Of a DNA stretch of 64,000 nucleotides, positions 28,716-37,236 are shown piece by piece (the first letter of the stretch is position 1; every line of letters begins with the position of its first letter). The notes beneath the pieces were generated by a model. That model saw only the letters and a program-made list of their open reading frames with translations. It made no database searches and had not been told where the DNA came from. Location of the stretch: NCBI GenBank assembly GCA_041918675.1, contig JAYRVF010000005.1:124001-188000 (forward strand), in the 5' to 3' direction. A program made the translations under genes and the position numbers. This stretch comes from SCUB01 sp041918675. Its GTDB lineage: Bacteria > Pseudomonadota > Alphaproteobacteria > Rhizobiales > Xanthobacteraceae.

Positions 28716-29558
28716 TCACCGCGGCGCGATGGTCACCACCACGTCGGCCGGCTTCGCCGTGAACGGCCACGACGTCGCGAGCACGTCGGCGCCGGCACGC
28801 GCGTAGGCCGCGGCGTTGACGGGATTGATGCCTCCGGCCGCGACGACGACCGGTCGCGGCGTCATGGGCCTGACCCGCGAGACCAACTCCGCGACCTCGC
28901 CAGCCTGAAATTTCTCGGCCTGGACCACGTCAAACCCCGCCTCGGCCGCGGCCATGCCCTCTTCGATGGTCATGACCTCGACGACGAGCTTCTTTTCCGG
29001 AGCGCTTGACCGCAACTCGCTGACCAGCTCGGCGAACCCGACTCGCGGGCGGAAGGCCCGGTGCTGGGGAAATACCAGGACGGTCTCTGAAAGGCCGTGC
29101 CGATGCATCACGCCGCCGCCGGCCTTGACGGCCGCGACCGCCATGGCCTTGGTTCCCGGCAAGTTCTTGCGCGTGCACGCGATCACGATGTCGGCGCGGC
29201 CGACGCGCGCCGCCGTCACCAATTCGCGCGTCGCGCTCGCAACCCCCGACCAGACTTCCATCAAGGTCTGCGCGACCTTCCACGCACGGTGAAGGCTCCC
29301 GGCCTCGCCCTCCCCGACGAGAAGCGTCGCGCCGGGCGCGACCTCCCGCCCGGAATGGACATTGACTTGCGCCTGGACGCCGGCAAGGTTGAGCAGGCTT
29401 CTCGCCTCGTCGATTCCGGCGACAACCATCGCGGAGCGGGCGGCGAAACAAATCCGCCCGGGCTGACGGCCGATGCCGAGGGATTCCGTCGTGAGGTCGC
29501 CGAAGGGCGCGTCTTCCGCGAGCAGCCTTTCGAGTTCGGTCGTCGATAACACGGACAT
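28716..29558 (-). CDS. modD: ModD, nicotinate-nucleotide pyrophosphorylase-like protein of molybdate clusters
   Basis: This 280-residue protein has the QPRTase fold: LAEDAPFGDLTTESLGIG at the N-terminus, ACTRKNLPGTKAMAVAAVKA with AGGGVMHRHGLSETVLVF in the core, and VVAAGGINPVNAAAYARAGA near the end. ModD proteins resemble NadC, but they are found with molybdate transport genes, and their chemical role is not settled. Here the gene is adjacent to modE and modCBA, which separates it from a true nadC. It is transcribed divergently from modE, with only 27 bp between the two start codons. Confidence 0.88.
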   Translation of the reverse strand: MSVLSTTELERLLAEDAPFGDLTTESLGIGRQPGRICFAARSAMVVAGIDEARSLLNLAGVQAQVNVHSGREVAPGATLLVGEGEAGSLHRAWKVAQTLMEVWSGVASATRELVTAARVGRADIVIACTRKNLPGTKAMAVAAVKAGGGVMHRHGLSETVLVFPQHRAFRPRVGFAELVSELRSSAPEKKLVVEVMTIEEGMAAAEAGFDVVQAEKFQAGEVAELVSRVRPMTPRPVVVAAGGINPVNAAAYARAGADVLATSWPFTAKPADVVVTIAPR

Positions 29559-29585
29559 GATCTGTTTCGTGCGTTGGAGTTCAGG

Positions 29586-30002
29586 ATGGCGAAAATGACG
29601 ACGCGCAAGAAATCCTCATCGGCCTCGCATTCGGCGAAACCGACGCACCGGATCCTGCCGTCGATCAGGCTCGATTTCGCCGGCGAGCGCCGCTTGGGGC
29701 CGGGCAAGATCACCTTGCTCGAGCGCATCATCGAAACCGGCTCGATCTCCGCGGCCGGGCGGCGGCTCGACATGTCGTACCGCCGCGCGTGGCTTCTCGT
29801 CGACGCGATGAACCGCATGTTCACCGAACCCGTGGTGATCGCGGCGACCGGCGGACATCAAGGCGGCGGCGCCGAGGTCACCGATTTCGGCCGCCGGCTT
29901 GTCGAGACCTATCGCGCCGTCGAAAAGCGCTTCGCCGGCGAGGTCAACGAAGCCTTCGCCGACTTCCGCAAACATTATCGTCCCGGGCGCGGTCACGACT
30001 GA
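29586..30002 (+). CDS. modE: ModE-type molybdate regulator, DNA-binding domain only
   Basis: The ATG at 29586 has GGAG 6 nt upstream; 138 residues result. After a basic, Ser-rich N-terminus, the winged HTH of ModE/LysR type is clear: LGPGKITLLERIIETGSISA, AGRRLDMSYRRAWLLVDAMN, ATGGHQGGGAEVTDFGRRLV. The C-terminal Mop/TOBE domains that bind molybdate in E. coli ModE are missing, so this short form must either sense by another route or work as a plain DNA-binding protein. The 3' end overlaps the convergent modC gene by 10 bp. It presumably controls the mod genes, and a candidate ModE box lies upstream of the outer modA paralogue. Confidence 0.88.
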   Translation: MAKMTTRKKSSSASHSAKPTHRILPSIRLDFAGERRLGPGKITLLERIIETGSISAAGRRLDMSYRRAWLLVDAMNRMFTEPVVIAATGGHQGGGAEVTDFGRRLVETYRAVEKRFAGEVNEAFADFRKHYRPGRGHD

Positions 30003-31090
30003 CCGACCGCCACGGTTCTCTCGTCGAGCGCGACCGTCTTGATCAGGGCATGGACCTCGGTTCCCTCTCGGAGCGCGAGCTGATCGACGGCCTTGCGCGT
30101 CGCCAGCGCGGAGAGTTCGCCGTGGCCGCGCAGATCGACGAGAATGGCCGCAAGCGGTCCGCGTTCGGCATCGATGCGCTTGATCGTGCCGGTCAGGATC
30201 GTTCGCACGCTGACGTTCTCGGGCCTTGATGTGGCGAGCGCGACATCGGTCGCGCGCACGACGATGCGCGCCTCGTTTCCGGTCACGCCGGCCTTGCCGG
30301 TCAGCCAGATCGTTCCCGCCGGATGGACCACCTCGGTCAACCCATAGCTCGCGTCATAGCCGGCGATCCTTCCGGTGATGAAGGACGAGCGCGCGAAACG
30401 ACTTTCCTCGGGCGGGAACCGGTCCGGCCCGAACACTTCCTCCACCGGCCCGTTCGCGATCACCCGGCCCTCCTTCATGATCACCACGCGATGGGCGAGC
30501 CGGGCGACGTCCTCGATCGCATGCGACACGAAGATCATCGGGATGCCGAATTCGTCGCGCAACCGCTCGATCAACGGCAGGATTTCCCGCTTGCGCTCCT
30601 CGTCGAGCGAGGCCAACGGCTCGTCGAGCAGCAGGATCTTCGGCGAGGACAGAAGCGCGCGCCCGATCGCGACGCGCTGCTTCTCGCCGCCCGAGAGCCG
30701 CGCCGGGCGGCGCGCCAGCAGCGCGGCGATGCCAAGCGTTTCAACCACCGCATCGAACGAAATGACGCGGTCCGCGCGCGGCGCGAACCATTGGCCGAAG
30801 CCCAGGTTCCGCCGCACGTTCAAATGCGGAAAGAGCTGGGAATCCTGGAACACCAGGCCGACGCGCCGGCGATGGCGCGGCACGAAAATGCCCTTCGCCG
30901 TGTCCACCAGAACCTGGTTGTCGAGCACGATCCGCCCGCGCTCGGGCCGTTGGATTCCCGCGATCAGATTGATCGTCACGGTCTTGCCCGAACCCGAACG
31001 ACCGAACAGCGCGACAATGCCCTTGTCGTTCTGGAACGCGATATCGAGATCGAATTCCCCGAGCCTGACCGACGCGTCGACGCTGATCAT
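29993..31090 (-). CDS. modC: Molybdate ABC transporter ATP-binding protein
   Basis: This 365-residue ATPase starts at the ATG ending at 31090, which overlaps the modB stop by 4 nt. Walker A is LFGRSGSGKTVTINLIAG, the signature is RLSGGEKQRVAIGRALLSSP, Walker B is ILLLDEPLASLDEE, and the switch His is in FVSHAIEDVARLAH. The C-terminal about 75 residues are the Mop/TOBE domain typical of ModC (VRTILTGTIKRIDAERGPLA, LRGHGELSALATRKAVDQLA). It drives molybdate uptake with ModB and ModA. The gene converges on modE with a 10-bp overlap of coding ends. Confidence 0.95.
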   Translation of the reverse strand: MISVDASVRLGEFDLDIAFQNDKGIVALFGRSGSGKTVTINLIAGIQRPERGRIVLDNQVLVDTAKGIFVPRHRRRVGLVFQDSQLFPHLNVRRNLGFGQWFAPRADRVISFDAVVETLGIAALLARRPARLSGGEKQRVAIGRALLSSPKILLLDEPLASLDEERKREILPLIERLRDEFGIPMIFVSHAIEDVARLAHRVVIMKEGRVIANGPVEEVFGPDRFPPEESRFARSSFITGRIAGYDASYGLTEVVHPAGTIWLTGKAGVTGNEARIVVRATDVALATSRPENVSVRTILTGTIKRIDAERGPLAAILVDLRGHGELSALATRKAVDQLALREGTEVHALIKTVALDERTVAVGQS

Positions 31091-31785
31091 TCGAATGCCG
31101 CCGTTCCGCGCCTGGCGCCGCGCTGGATGACTTCCGAGGCGATCAGCGCGACGAAGGCGATGATGATCGCCACGATCGTCAGCCGCATCGCGTTGGTGTC
31201 GCCGCCCGGAACCTGGGTGTAGGTGTAGATCGCCGCGGAGATCGTCTGCGTTTCGCCGGGAATATTGGAGACGAAAGTGATCGTCGCCCCGAACTCGCCG
31301 AGCGCCTTGGCGAAACAGAGGATCGAGCCGACGACGATTCCCGGCAGCGCCAACGGCAGCGTGACCAGCGCGAACGTCCATGCCCGATTGGCGCCGAGCG
31401 TGCCGGCGGCGTGTTCGAGACGATTGTCGATCGCCTCGATCGAGAGGCGGATCGCGCGCACCATCAACGGGAAGCCCATGACCGCGCAGGCGAGCGCCGC
31501 GCCGGTCCAACGGAACGAAAAAACAATGCCGAAATGCTCGGCGAGAAACATGCCGAGCGGTCCGCGTCGGCCGAGCAGCAGCAGCAGCAGATATCCCGTC
31601 ACCACCGGCGGCAACACAAGCGGAAGATGGATAAGTCCGTCGACGATGACCTTGCCCGGAAAGCGCCAGCGTGCCAGCGCATAGGCGACGAGAATGCCCG
31701 CCGGCAGGCTCGCGAGCGTCGCCGTGAGCGCGATCTTGAGCGACAGGCGTACGGCCGTCCATTCCTCGGGCGAGAGCTCGATCAC
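31087..31785 (-). CDS. modB: Molybdate ABC transporter permease
   Basis: I take a GTG start at 31785: AGGAG lies 7 nt upstream, and the codon overlaps the modA stop (GTGA). The 232-residue protein has five to six membrane helices and the ModB/CysT signatures HLPLVLPPVVTGYLLLLLLG, VMGFPLMVRAIRLSIEAID and the EAA loop HAAGTLGANRAWTFALVTLP followed by GEFGATITFVSNIPGET. It forms the membrane channel for molybdate. The upstream open frame in the same phase only shadows modA. Confidence 0.93.
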   Translation of the reverse strand: MIELSPEEWTAVRLSLKIALTATLASLPAGILVAYALARWRFPGKVIVDGLIHLPLVLPPVVTGYLLLLLLGRRGPLGMFLAEHFGIVFSFRWTGAALACAVMGFPLMVRAIRLSIEAIDNRLEHAAGTLGANRAWTFALVTLPLALPGIVVGSILCFAKALGEFGATITFVSNIPGETQTISAAIYTYTQVPGGDTNAMRLTIVAIIIAFVALIASEVIQRGARRGTAAFE

Positions 31786-32621
31786 TTGCGCTCCTGTCGT
31801 GCCGGCTTTCGAAATCCGTGTTTGACGAAAATCGCCGAACCTTCGGACGAAAGCAAGAAGTCCAAGAACGCGCGCGTGGTTTCGCTTCTCGGATCGGTAT
31901 TGGGTCCCTTGACGATCGCGGCTGGATAGACGATCGGCGGATGGCTCGATTCGGGGAAGACGTCGACGACGCGCACTCTCGGCTCGATCGCCGCGTCGCT
32001 CGCGTAGACAATGGCGAAGCGTACCTCCTTGCGCGCGACCGCGGCAAGGGCGACACGAATGGTCTCCTGATCGATCAGCTTGGTTTTGACGGCGTGCCAG
32101 ATCCCGAGCCCCTCCAGCGCGGCCTTGGCGTATTTTCCGCCCGGACAAGATGCGATGGTGCAAACCGCGACGCGATCCTCGCCAACAAGGCCCGCGAGAT
32201 CGGCGCCGCGCGTCAGCTTGAACTGGACCTTGTCATCGCTCGCAGCGATCAGCACCAGATTGTTGCCGGCCACGTCGGCGCGACTGCGAGCATCGACCAG
32301 GTCGCGCGCGACGAGATAGTCCATCCAGTCGTTATCGGCGGAAATGAAGATGTCCGCCGGCGCGCCCGATTCGATCTGCTTGGCGAGTGCTGGCGCGTGC
32401 GAGTAGGAAGCGACGACCGGGCGCCCCGTCGTCGTTCTCCACCGCGCCATCGCCTCGTCGATGACGTTCTTCAGCGAGCCCGCCGCGTAGATGACGAGCG
32501 GCCGCGGCTCATTGGCCCGCGATCGCGACGCCATCGAGATCGTCAGCATCGAGATCACCAGCGTCGCGGCGAGGATCGCCAACGCCGCCGCGCCGATCTG
32601 CCTCGCCCCACATTTCCTCAT
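31782..32621 (-). CDS. modA: ModA-family periplasmic oxyanion-binding protein with an altered pocket
   Basis: The start at 32621 gives 279 residues with a signal peptide (ALAILAATLVISMLTISMA); an upstream ATG at 32657 is possible. Mature-protein motifs are YAAGSLKNVIDEAMARW, SGAPADIFISADNDWMDYL and FAIVYASDAAIEPRVRVVDV. Three of the five molybdate-contacting positions of E. coli ModA differ: the ASSST loop is SHAPA (Ser39 to Ala), VPAG is CPGG (Ala125 to Gly) and Val152 is Ile; Ser12 and Tyr170 are kept. The gene is translationally coupled to modB, so this divergent protein, not the canonical one, is tied to the permease. Its ligand may be molybdate bound differently, tungstate or another oxyanion. 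Confidence 0.88.
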   Translation of the reverse strand: MRKCGARQIGAAALAILAATLVISMLTISMASRSRANEPRPLVIYAAGSLKNVIDEAMARWRTTTGRPVVASYSHAPALAKQIESGAPADIFISADNDWMDYLVARDLVDARSRADVAGNNLVLIAASDDKVQFKLTRGADLAGLVGEDRVAVCTIASCPGGKYAKAALEGLGIWHAVKTKLIDQETIRVALAAVARKEVRFAIVYASDAAIEPRVRVVDVFPESSHPPIVYPAAIVKGPNTDPRSETTRAFLDFLLSSEGSAIFVKHGFRKPARQERK

Positions 32622-32667
32622 GGCTTCATCCCGATCATTCGCCGTTACCCGAAGCAAGCGCGCGTCC

Positions 32668-33489
32668 CTAATTCGGCTGGATCGTGAAACCCCGAGCCAC
32701 GAATTCGCGCCGCGCGCCGGGCGAGCGCAGATAGGCGATGAACGCCACCGCCTCGGCGTTCGTCGACGTCGCCGTCAACGCGATCGGGTAGACGATCGGC
32801 GCGTGGGTCGACGCCGGGAAGGTATCGACAACGCGCACCTTGGGCTCGGCATTGGCGTCGGTCGCGTAGACGATCCCGAGCGGCGCCTCCCCGCGCGCGA
32901 CGAGAGCGAGCGCGGCGCGAACGTTGTCGCTCTGCGCCAACCTGCCTTCCACCGCCCGCCACATACCGAGCTTTTCGAGCGCTTCCCTCGCGTATTTGCC
33001 GGCCGGTACCGACTTCGCCTCGCCGATCGACAATCGTCCCCCGCCGAGCGCGCCGGCGAGATCGGCGCCGTCGACGATCTTGAACGATGTCGCCAGATCC
33101 GCCGGCGCGATCAGAACGAGCGTGTTCCCCAACAGCAATTGCCGCGTGTTCGCCTTGATCAGATCGCGCTGCCGCAACCAATCCATCCAATCGAGATCGG
33201 CGGAGATGAAAATGTCGGCGGGCGCGCCCTGCTCGATCTGCCGGGCGAGCGTCGACGACGACGCATAGGAGATGGTAACGGACTTTCCGGCGTCCTTCTT
33301 CCAGGCCGCCGCGACCGCGTCGAGCGCGTTCTTCAGGCTCGCCGCCGCGAAGACGACCGGCGTGCCGACCGCGGCCGCCGGCGCGCGCGCGTCTAGCGCG
33401 GATCCCGGCGCTGGCGCAAGCACGGCCCAGGCGGCGACCAGCCATGCGCCCGTTCGCGCCATGGATCGCCCGCGTACCGACATCATCAT
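32668..33489 (-). CDS. modA: Molybdate-binding periplasmic protein, canonical ModA
   Basis: Initiation at the ATG ending at 33489 is favoured by GGGGGAG about 8 nt upstream (273 residues). A signal peptide follows (ARTGAWLVAAWAVLAPAPGS). All E. coli ModA contact residues are recognisable: FAAASLKNALDAVAA (Ser12), YASSSTLARQIEQGAPADIF (Ser39), SVPAGKYAREALEKLG (Ala125), DNVRAALALVARGEAPLG (Val152) and IVYATDANAEPKVRVVDTF (Tyr170). It lies 46 bp upstream of the second modA paralogue on the same strand. As the first gene of the modA-modA-modB-modC unit it is nearest to the candidate ModE box, so it would be the main molybdate receptor. Confidence 0.93.
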   Translation of the reverse strand: MMMSVRGRSMARTGAWLVAAWAVLAPAPGSALDARAPAAAVGTPVVFAAASLKNALDAVAAAWKKDAGKSVTISYASSSTLARQIEQGAPADIFISADLDWMDWLRQRDLIKANTRQLLLGNTLVLIAPADLATSFKIVDGADLAGALGGGRLSIGEAKSVPAGKYAREALEKLGMWRAVEGRLAQSDNVRAALALVARGEAPLGIVYATDANAEPKVRVVDTFPASTHAPIVYPIALTATSTNAEAVAFIAYLRSPGARREFVARGFTIQPN

Positions 33490-33564
33490 GAACCAACTCC
33501 CCCTCGCCGCGCGCACGCTCGTTCAAGTCCAATGTCGCCGCGGACCGCGCTCGTGCGGCTGCCT

Positions 33565-33588
33565 CGTTAATTCCGTCTGTATATAGCG
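33565..33588 (-). promoter_or_regulatory. Candidate ModE-binding site upstream of the mod operon
   Basis: On the + strand the site begins CGTTAATTCC and ends TGTATATAGCG. It has the CGTTA-N14-TAGCG layout, with the same 24-bp frame as the E. coli modABC operator (CGTTAT at one end, ATAACG at the other). It lies 76 bp upstream of the modA start, where a repressor would block the promoter. The half-sites are imperfect. A ModE-type protein is encoded 4 kb away. Confidence 0.5.
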
Positions 33589-34055
33589 CTAGCCGGATCG
33601 CTCCGGCAAGCGGCGCGAATGACATGGGTGGCATGTCGGAACTCCAACAACCTGCCCAGGCACGGCGCGACCGTCCGATGTCGAAGCAAGATCGGTGCCA
33701 GACGAGTTTCACTTCCCGCGCCCTGCGGAGGGTGACGCCGCGCCGGTCTGGCTGGAATAATCGCCAGAGCCTGGTAGAACGCTTCGACCCGCATTCAGGT
33801 CATGCGTACGGCTTCGCAGACCACATGGTGGGAAGGACGAAGGCCTGGCGCACGGCTGGAAACGACGGCTCCGTCGGTCAAATCATGCACCCGCGACGCG
33901 CGTTCCGCGCCTTTGGCGACCGGACACCGCGTTGGCCGCGTCTCATTGAGGTTCCATTGTCATATTCGGACAACTATAGCGCATAGCCGCCCCGCTCGAC
34001 GCGGACGCGGCATCCGTCGGTTTACCTTGCGCTGGCTGATATCGTCGGCGCGTCG
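33589..34055. other. Intergenic region between the mod and hydrogenase operons
   Basis: I see no supported gene in these 467 bp; the short open frames have no family resemblance and no ribosome sites. One palindrome, TTGTC-N7-GACAA at 33957-33973, lies about 80 bp past the hynL stop and could act as an RNA stem or an operator. No T-run follows it. Confidence 0.5.
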
Positions 34056-35816
34056 TCAGATGATTGCGACGGCCGGACCAGGATCGCGCGTCGCCGGACG
34101 CGCCGGCTCGGCGATGTGGACCGCGCAGGCGATGCACGGATCGAAGGAATGGATGGTGCGCTGGATTTCCAGCGGCTGGGCCGGATTGCTCACCTCATGG
34201 CGGTCCTGTAGCGCCGCCTCATAGGCCCCCGGCTTGCCTTGCGCGTCGCGCGGCCCGGCGTTCCATGTGCTTGGCACCACGGCCTGATAGTTGTCGATCT
34301 TGCCGTCCTTGATGACGACCCAATGCGCCAGCGCGCCGCGCGGCGCCTCCATCCAGCCGACGCCCCTCGCCTCGCGCGGCCAGGTCGCGGGATCCCACTT
34401 CGCCGGATTGTGGACTCGAACGTCGCCGTCGCGGATGTTGGCGACGAGATTGTCGAGCCAGCCGGTCATGAGGTCGGCAATGATCTTGGTCTCCAGCGCG
34501 CGCGCGGCGGTGCGCCCGAGGGTCGAATACATCGCGTCGATCGGCAGATCGAGCGTCTTGAGCGCGTGCGTCGCAAGTTCGCGGGTCGGCTCATGGCCCT
34601 TGGCGTAGAGCATGAGGACGCGGGCGAGCGGGCCGACCTCCACCGCGTGGCCGCGCCAGCGTGGCGACTTCAGCCACGAATAGGCTTCCTCGACATTGAG
34701 TTGCTCGAAGGGCGGCTTCGGGCCGGAATAAGCGAGCTTGGTTTCGCCCTGATAGGGGTGAAGCCCGGCGGTCTTGCCGGAGGAATAAGTGTACCAGGAA
34801 TGCGCGGCGAACTCCTGAACCTGCGCCGGGTCGTTCAGGTCGACGGGTTCGATGCGCGAAAGATCGCGGTTGAGAATGACGCCGGCGGGGATCAACCACG
34901 AACTCGCGTCGGCGCGGCCGTCGGCGGGGAAGTCGCCGTAGGTCATGAAATTGCCGAGACCCTCGCCGCGCCGGAACCAATCCTTGTAGAATCCGGCGAT
35001 CGCCAAGGTGTCCGGCACGTAAACCTGATCGACGAAATCGCGCATGCTCTTGATGATGGCGCGAACCTGATCGAGCGCCAGGATGTTGACCGTGGTCGCG
35101 GCCGCTCCGCCCGCAGCCATGCGCGGCGAGGCGCTGATCGGCGACGGCGATCCGCCGACGAGAAAATTGGGATGCGGATTCTTGCCGCCGAAGATGGTGT
35201 GAATCTGCACGACGTTGCGCTGCCACTCCAGCGCGTCGAGATAATGGGCGACCGCCATGAGGTTGGCTTCGGCCGGCAGCCGGTAGGCCGGATGGCCCCA
35301 ATAGCCGTTGGCGAAAATGCCGAGCTGCCCCGCCTCGACGAACGTCTTCAGGCGCGTTTGCACGTCGGCGAAATAGCCCGGGCTCGATTTCGCGTAGGAC
35401 GAGATGCTCTGCGCGAGCCGCGCGGTTTCCTTCGGATCGGCCTTGAGCGCGGAGACGACATCGACCCAGTCGAGCGCGTGCAGATGATAGAAATGCATGA
35501 CGTGATCGTGCACATATTGGGCGCCGATCATCAGGTTGCGGATCAGATTGGCGTTCGGCGGAATATCGTATTTCAGCGCGTTCTCGACCGCGCGGATCGA
35601 GGCGAGGCCGTGGACCAGCGTGCAGACGCCGCAAATCCGCTGCGCGAAGGCCCATGCCTCGCGCGGATCGCGGCCGCGAAGAATGAGCTCAATTCCACGC
35701 ACCATGGTGCCGGACGAATAGGCGCCGACGATGGCGCCCTTCTCGCCGAGCTCCGCCTCCACCCGCAAATGGCCTTCGATGCGGGTGACCGGGTCGACGA
35801 CGACTCGTTTGGCCAT
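34056..35816 (-). CDS. hynL: [NiFe] hydrogenase large subunit, Isp-type (group 1e)
   Basis: This 586-residue subunit carries the Ni-Fe(CN)2CO site: the N-terminal pair is in AQRICGVCTLVHGLASIRA (Cys62, Cys65), the C-terminal pair in FDPCIACAVH (Cys561, Cys564, His567). The 19 residues after His567 would be removed by a maturation protease. VTRIEGHLRVEAELGEKGAI marks the N-terminus, and GGAGAA precedes the ATG. The gene is the last of hynS-isp1-isp2-hynL, an order known from Thiocapsa HynSL and related enzymes that couple H2 to sulfur or quinone metabolism. No hyp or protease genes are present in the window. A 112-bp gap separates it from isp2, larger than the other spacings in the operon. Confidence 0.94.
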   Translation of the reverse strand: MAKRVVVDPVTRIEGHLRVEAELGEKGAIVGAYSSGTMVRGIELILRGRDPREAWAFAQRICGVCTLVHGLASIRAVENALKYDIPPNANLIRNLMIGAQYVHDHVMHFYHLHALDWVDVVSALKADPKETARLAQSISSYAKSSPGYFADVQTRLKTFVEAGQLGIFANGYWGHPAYRLPAEANLMAVAHYLDALEWQRNVVQIHTIFGGKNPHPNFLVGGSPSPISASPRMAAGGAAATTVNILALDQVRAIIKSMRDFVDQVYVPDTLAIAGFYKDWFRRGEGLGNFMTYGDFPADGRADASSWLIPAGVILNRDLSRIEPVDLNDPAQVQEFAAHSWYTYSSGKTAGLHPYQGETKLAYSGPKPPFEQLNVEEAYSWLKSPRWRGHAVEVGPLARVLMLYAKGHEPTRELATHALKTLDLPIDAMYSTLGRTAARALETKIIADLMTGWLDNLVANIRDGDVRVHNPAKWDPATWPREARGVGWMEAPRGALAHWVVIKDGKIDNYQAVVPSTWNAGPRDAQGKPGAYEAALQDRHEVSNPAQPLEIQRTIHSFDPCIACAVHIAEPARPATRDPGPAVAII

Positions 35817-35928
35817 CAGGATTCTCCATTCCGATTACGCGGCGAGTGAAAGGACGATCCACGCCCAGCGCCCGCCATCATCGCCCGCCACTCGTTCCAC
35901 CACGCCGCGCCCGGCGCGCGACCGCCGT

Positions 35929-37236
35929 CTAGTCGGCCAGATTGTCGGCGACGAGATCGACCAGGCTCTCGACCTTCTTGTCCCATTTGAAATGCTTGGC
36001 GCCCAGCGTGAGCGTGATCCGGCACTGGCCGCAGGCGGTGATGAAGCGTTCGGTGTTGGTGTCCTCGACCTGCCGGCGCTTGAGCTCGAACGCCTTGAAG
36101 CGGATCGGATCGGCCCGCACGTTGGAGACGACCCCGCCGCCGCCGCCGCAACACCAGCCGAGCGCGCCATGATCGGCGAGTTCGTGGAGATCAAATCCCA
36201 GCGCGTCGAGCACCACGCGAGGCGCCCGCCCCACCCCGCCGCGTCGCACCAGCTGGCAGGGATCGTGAAAAGTCGCCGTGGCGTTGATCTTGTTGAGCTT
36301 GACGAGACCGCGCTCGACGATGTCGCCGAGGAACTCGGCCATGTGCACGACGCGCACCGGCACCTTGCCGCCGTACCAGCGCGCCGCCTCCCACCGCGCC
36401 GCGCCATAGGCGTGGCCGCATTCGGGCAGGATCAGCGTATGCGCGCCCAGCTTCTGAGCGGCGTCGATGATCTTGCGCGTCATCTTTTCCTGCAGCGTGA
36501 TGTCGCCGTTGATATAGCCGATATTCGAAGCCTCGAATCCCTCCGAACTGTAGGTCCACTTCACGCCGAGACGGTTGAGGATCTTCGCGGCCGAAGCCAG
36601 CGCCTTGGTGTGATCGGTGAGTTCGGCCGGCGCCACCGTCAAAAGATAGTCGGCTTGCGGCAGGTCGATGTTCATCGGCACACCGAATTGTTCGCCGGCC
36701 TCGCGAATGATATCGGCGAAATCGTCGGCGGGCGTGGCGGGGCTCCCCCATGCCTTCGCCGTGCGGTCCATCAATTCGAGACGGTCGGGAACGAGGCCCG
36801 CTTGGTACATGCCGTGCCGCGCCTGCTTGATCAGGTCGGCGATATCGATGCCCATCGGACAGGCGAGCGTGCAGCGGCCGCACAGCGAGCAGGCGTCGAA
36901 AATCAGACGCTCCCACTCCTCCAGCATGTCGAGGCTGACGCTGGGAACGACGCCGAACAGGCGATAGATCGGCGCGAACGGCCCGATGTGGCGATGATAA
37001 GCCTGCTCGAACGGCTTGAGCTTGTTGATCGGCGTGTAGTTGGGATCGCCGGTGGAAACGTAGAAGTGGCAGGCGCTCGCGCAGATGCCGCAACGCACGC
37101 AGGATTCCAGGTTGACGGCGGCCGTCATGGCGAAGTCGCGGACGAAGGTCTGAAGCGCATTGGTGCGCCGCTCGACTTCGGATTGCTCGCCCTGGGCGTC
37201 GAACGGAACGCCGGCGGTCGTCGTGCGCGCGGTCAT
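35929..37236 (-). CDS. isp2: Isp2: HdrB/DsrK-like iron-sulfur protein of the hydrogenase
   Basis: The start at 37236 overlaps the isp1 stop (ATGA) and gives 435 residues. Two ferredoxin-type cluster sites lie near the N-terminus, ESCVRCGICASACHFY (Cys46, 49, 52, 56) and CSLCGRCTLACPMGID. The C-terminal half has the two Cys-rich CCG-type regions of heterodisulfide reductase subunit B and DsrK: LPECGHAYG, HDPCQLVRR, GWCCGGGGG, and TACGQCRITL. In Thiocapsa the equivalent protein passes electrons between HynSL and Isp1 and is needed for activity in vivo. It is cytoplasmic by sequence (no signal). Its redox partner beyond quinone is unknown. Confidence 0.92.
   Translation of the reverse strand: MTARTTTAGVPFDAQGEQSEVERRTNALQTFVRDFAMTAAVNLESCVRCGICASACHFYVSTGDPNYTPINKLKPFEQAYHRHIGPFAPIYRLFGVVPSVSLDMLEEWERLIFDACSLCGRCTLACPMGIDIADLIKQARHGMYQAGLVPDRLELMDRTAKAWGSPATPADDFADIIREAGEQFGVPMNIDLPQADYLLTVAPAELTDHTKALASAAKILNRLGVKWTYSSEGFEASNIGYINGDITLQEKMTRKIIDAAQKLGAHTLILPECGHAYGAARWEAARWYGGKVPVRVVHMAEFLGDIVERGLVKLNKINATATFHDPCQLVRRGGVGRAPRVVLDALGFDLHELADHGALGWCCGGGGGVVSNVRADPIRFKAFELKRRQVEDTNTERFITACGQCRITLTLGAKHFKWDKKVESLVDLVADNLAD

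Noticed and set aside
28716..29558. nadC (quinolinate phosphoribosyltransferase)
   Set aside because: Same fold, but position between mod genes and the absence of nadA/nadB point to ModD.
33567..33794. Small open frame between modA and hynL
   Set aside because: No ribosome site, no family resemblance, and it overlaps the candidate ModE box.
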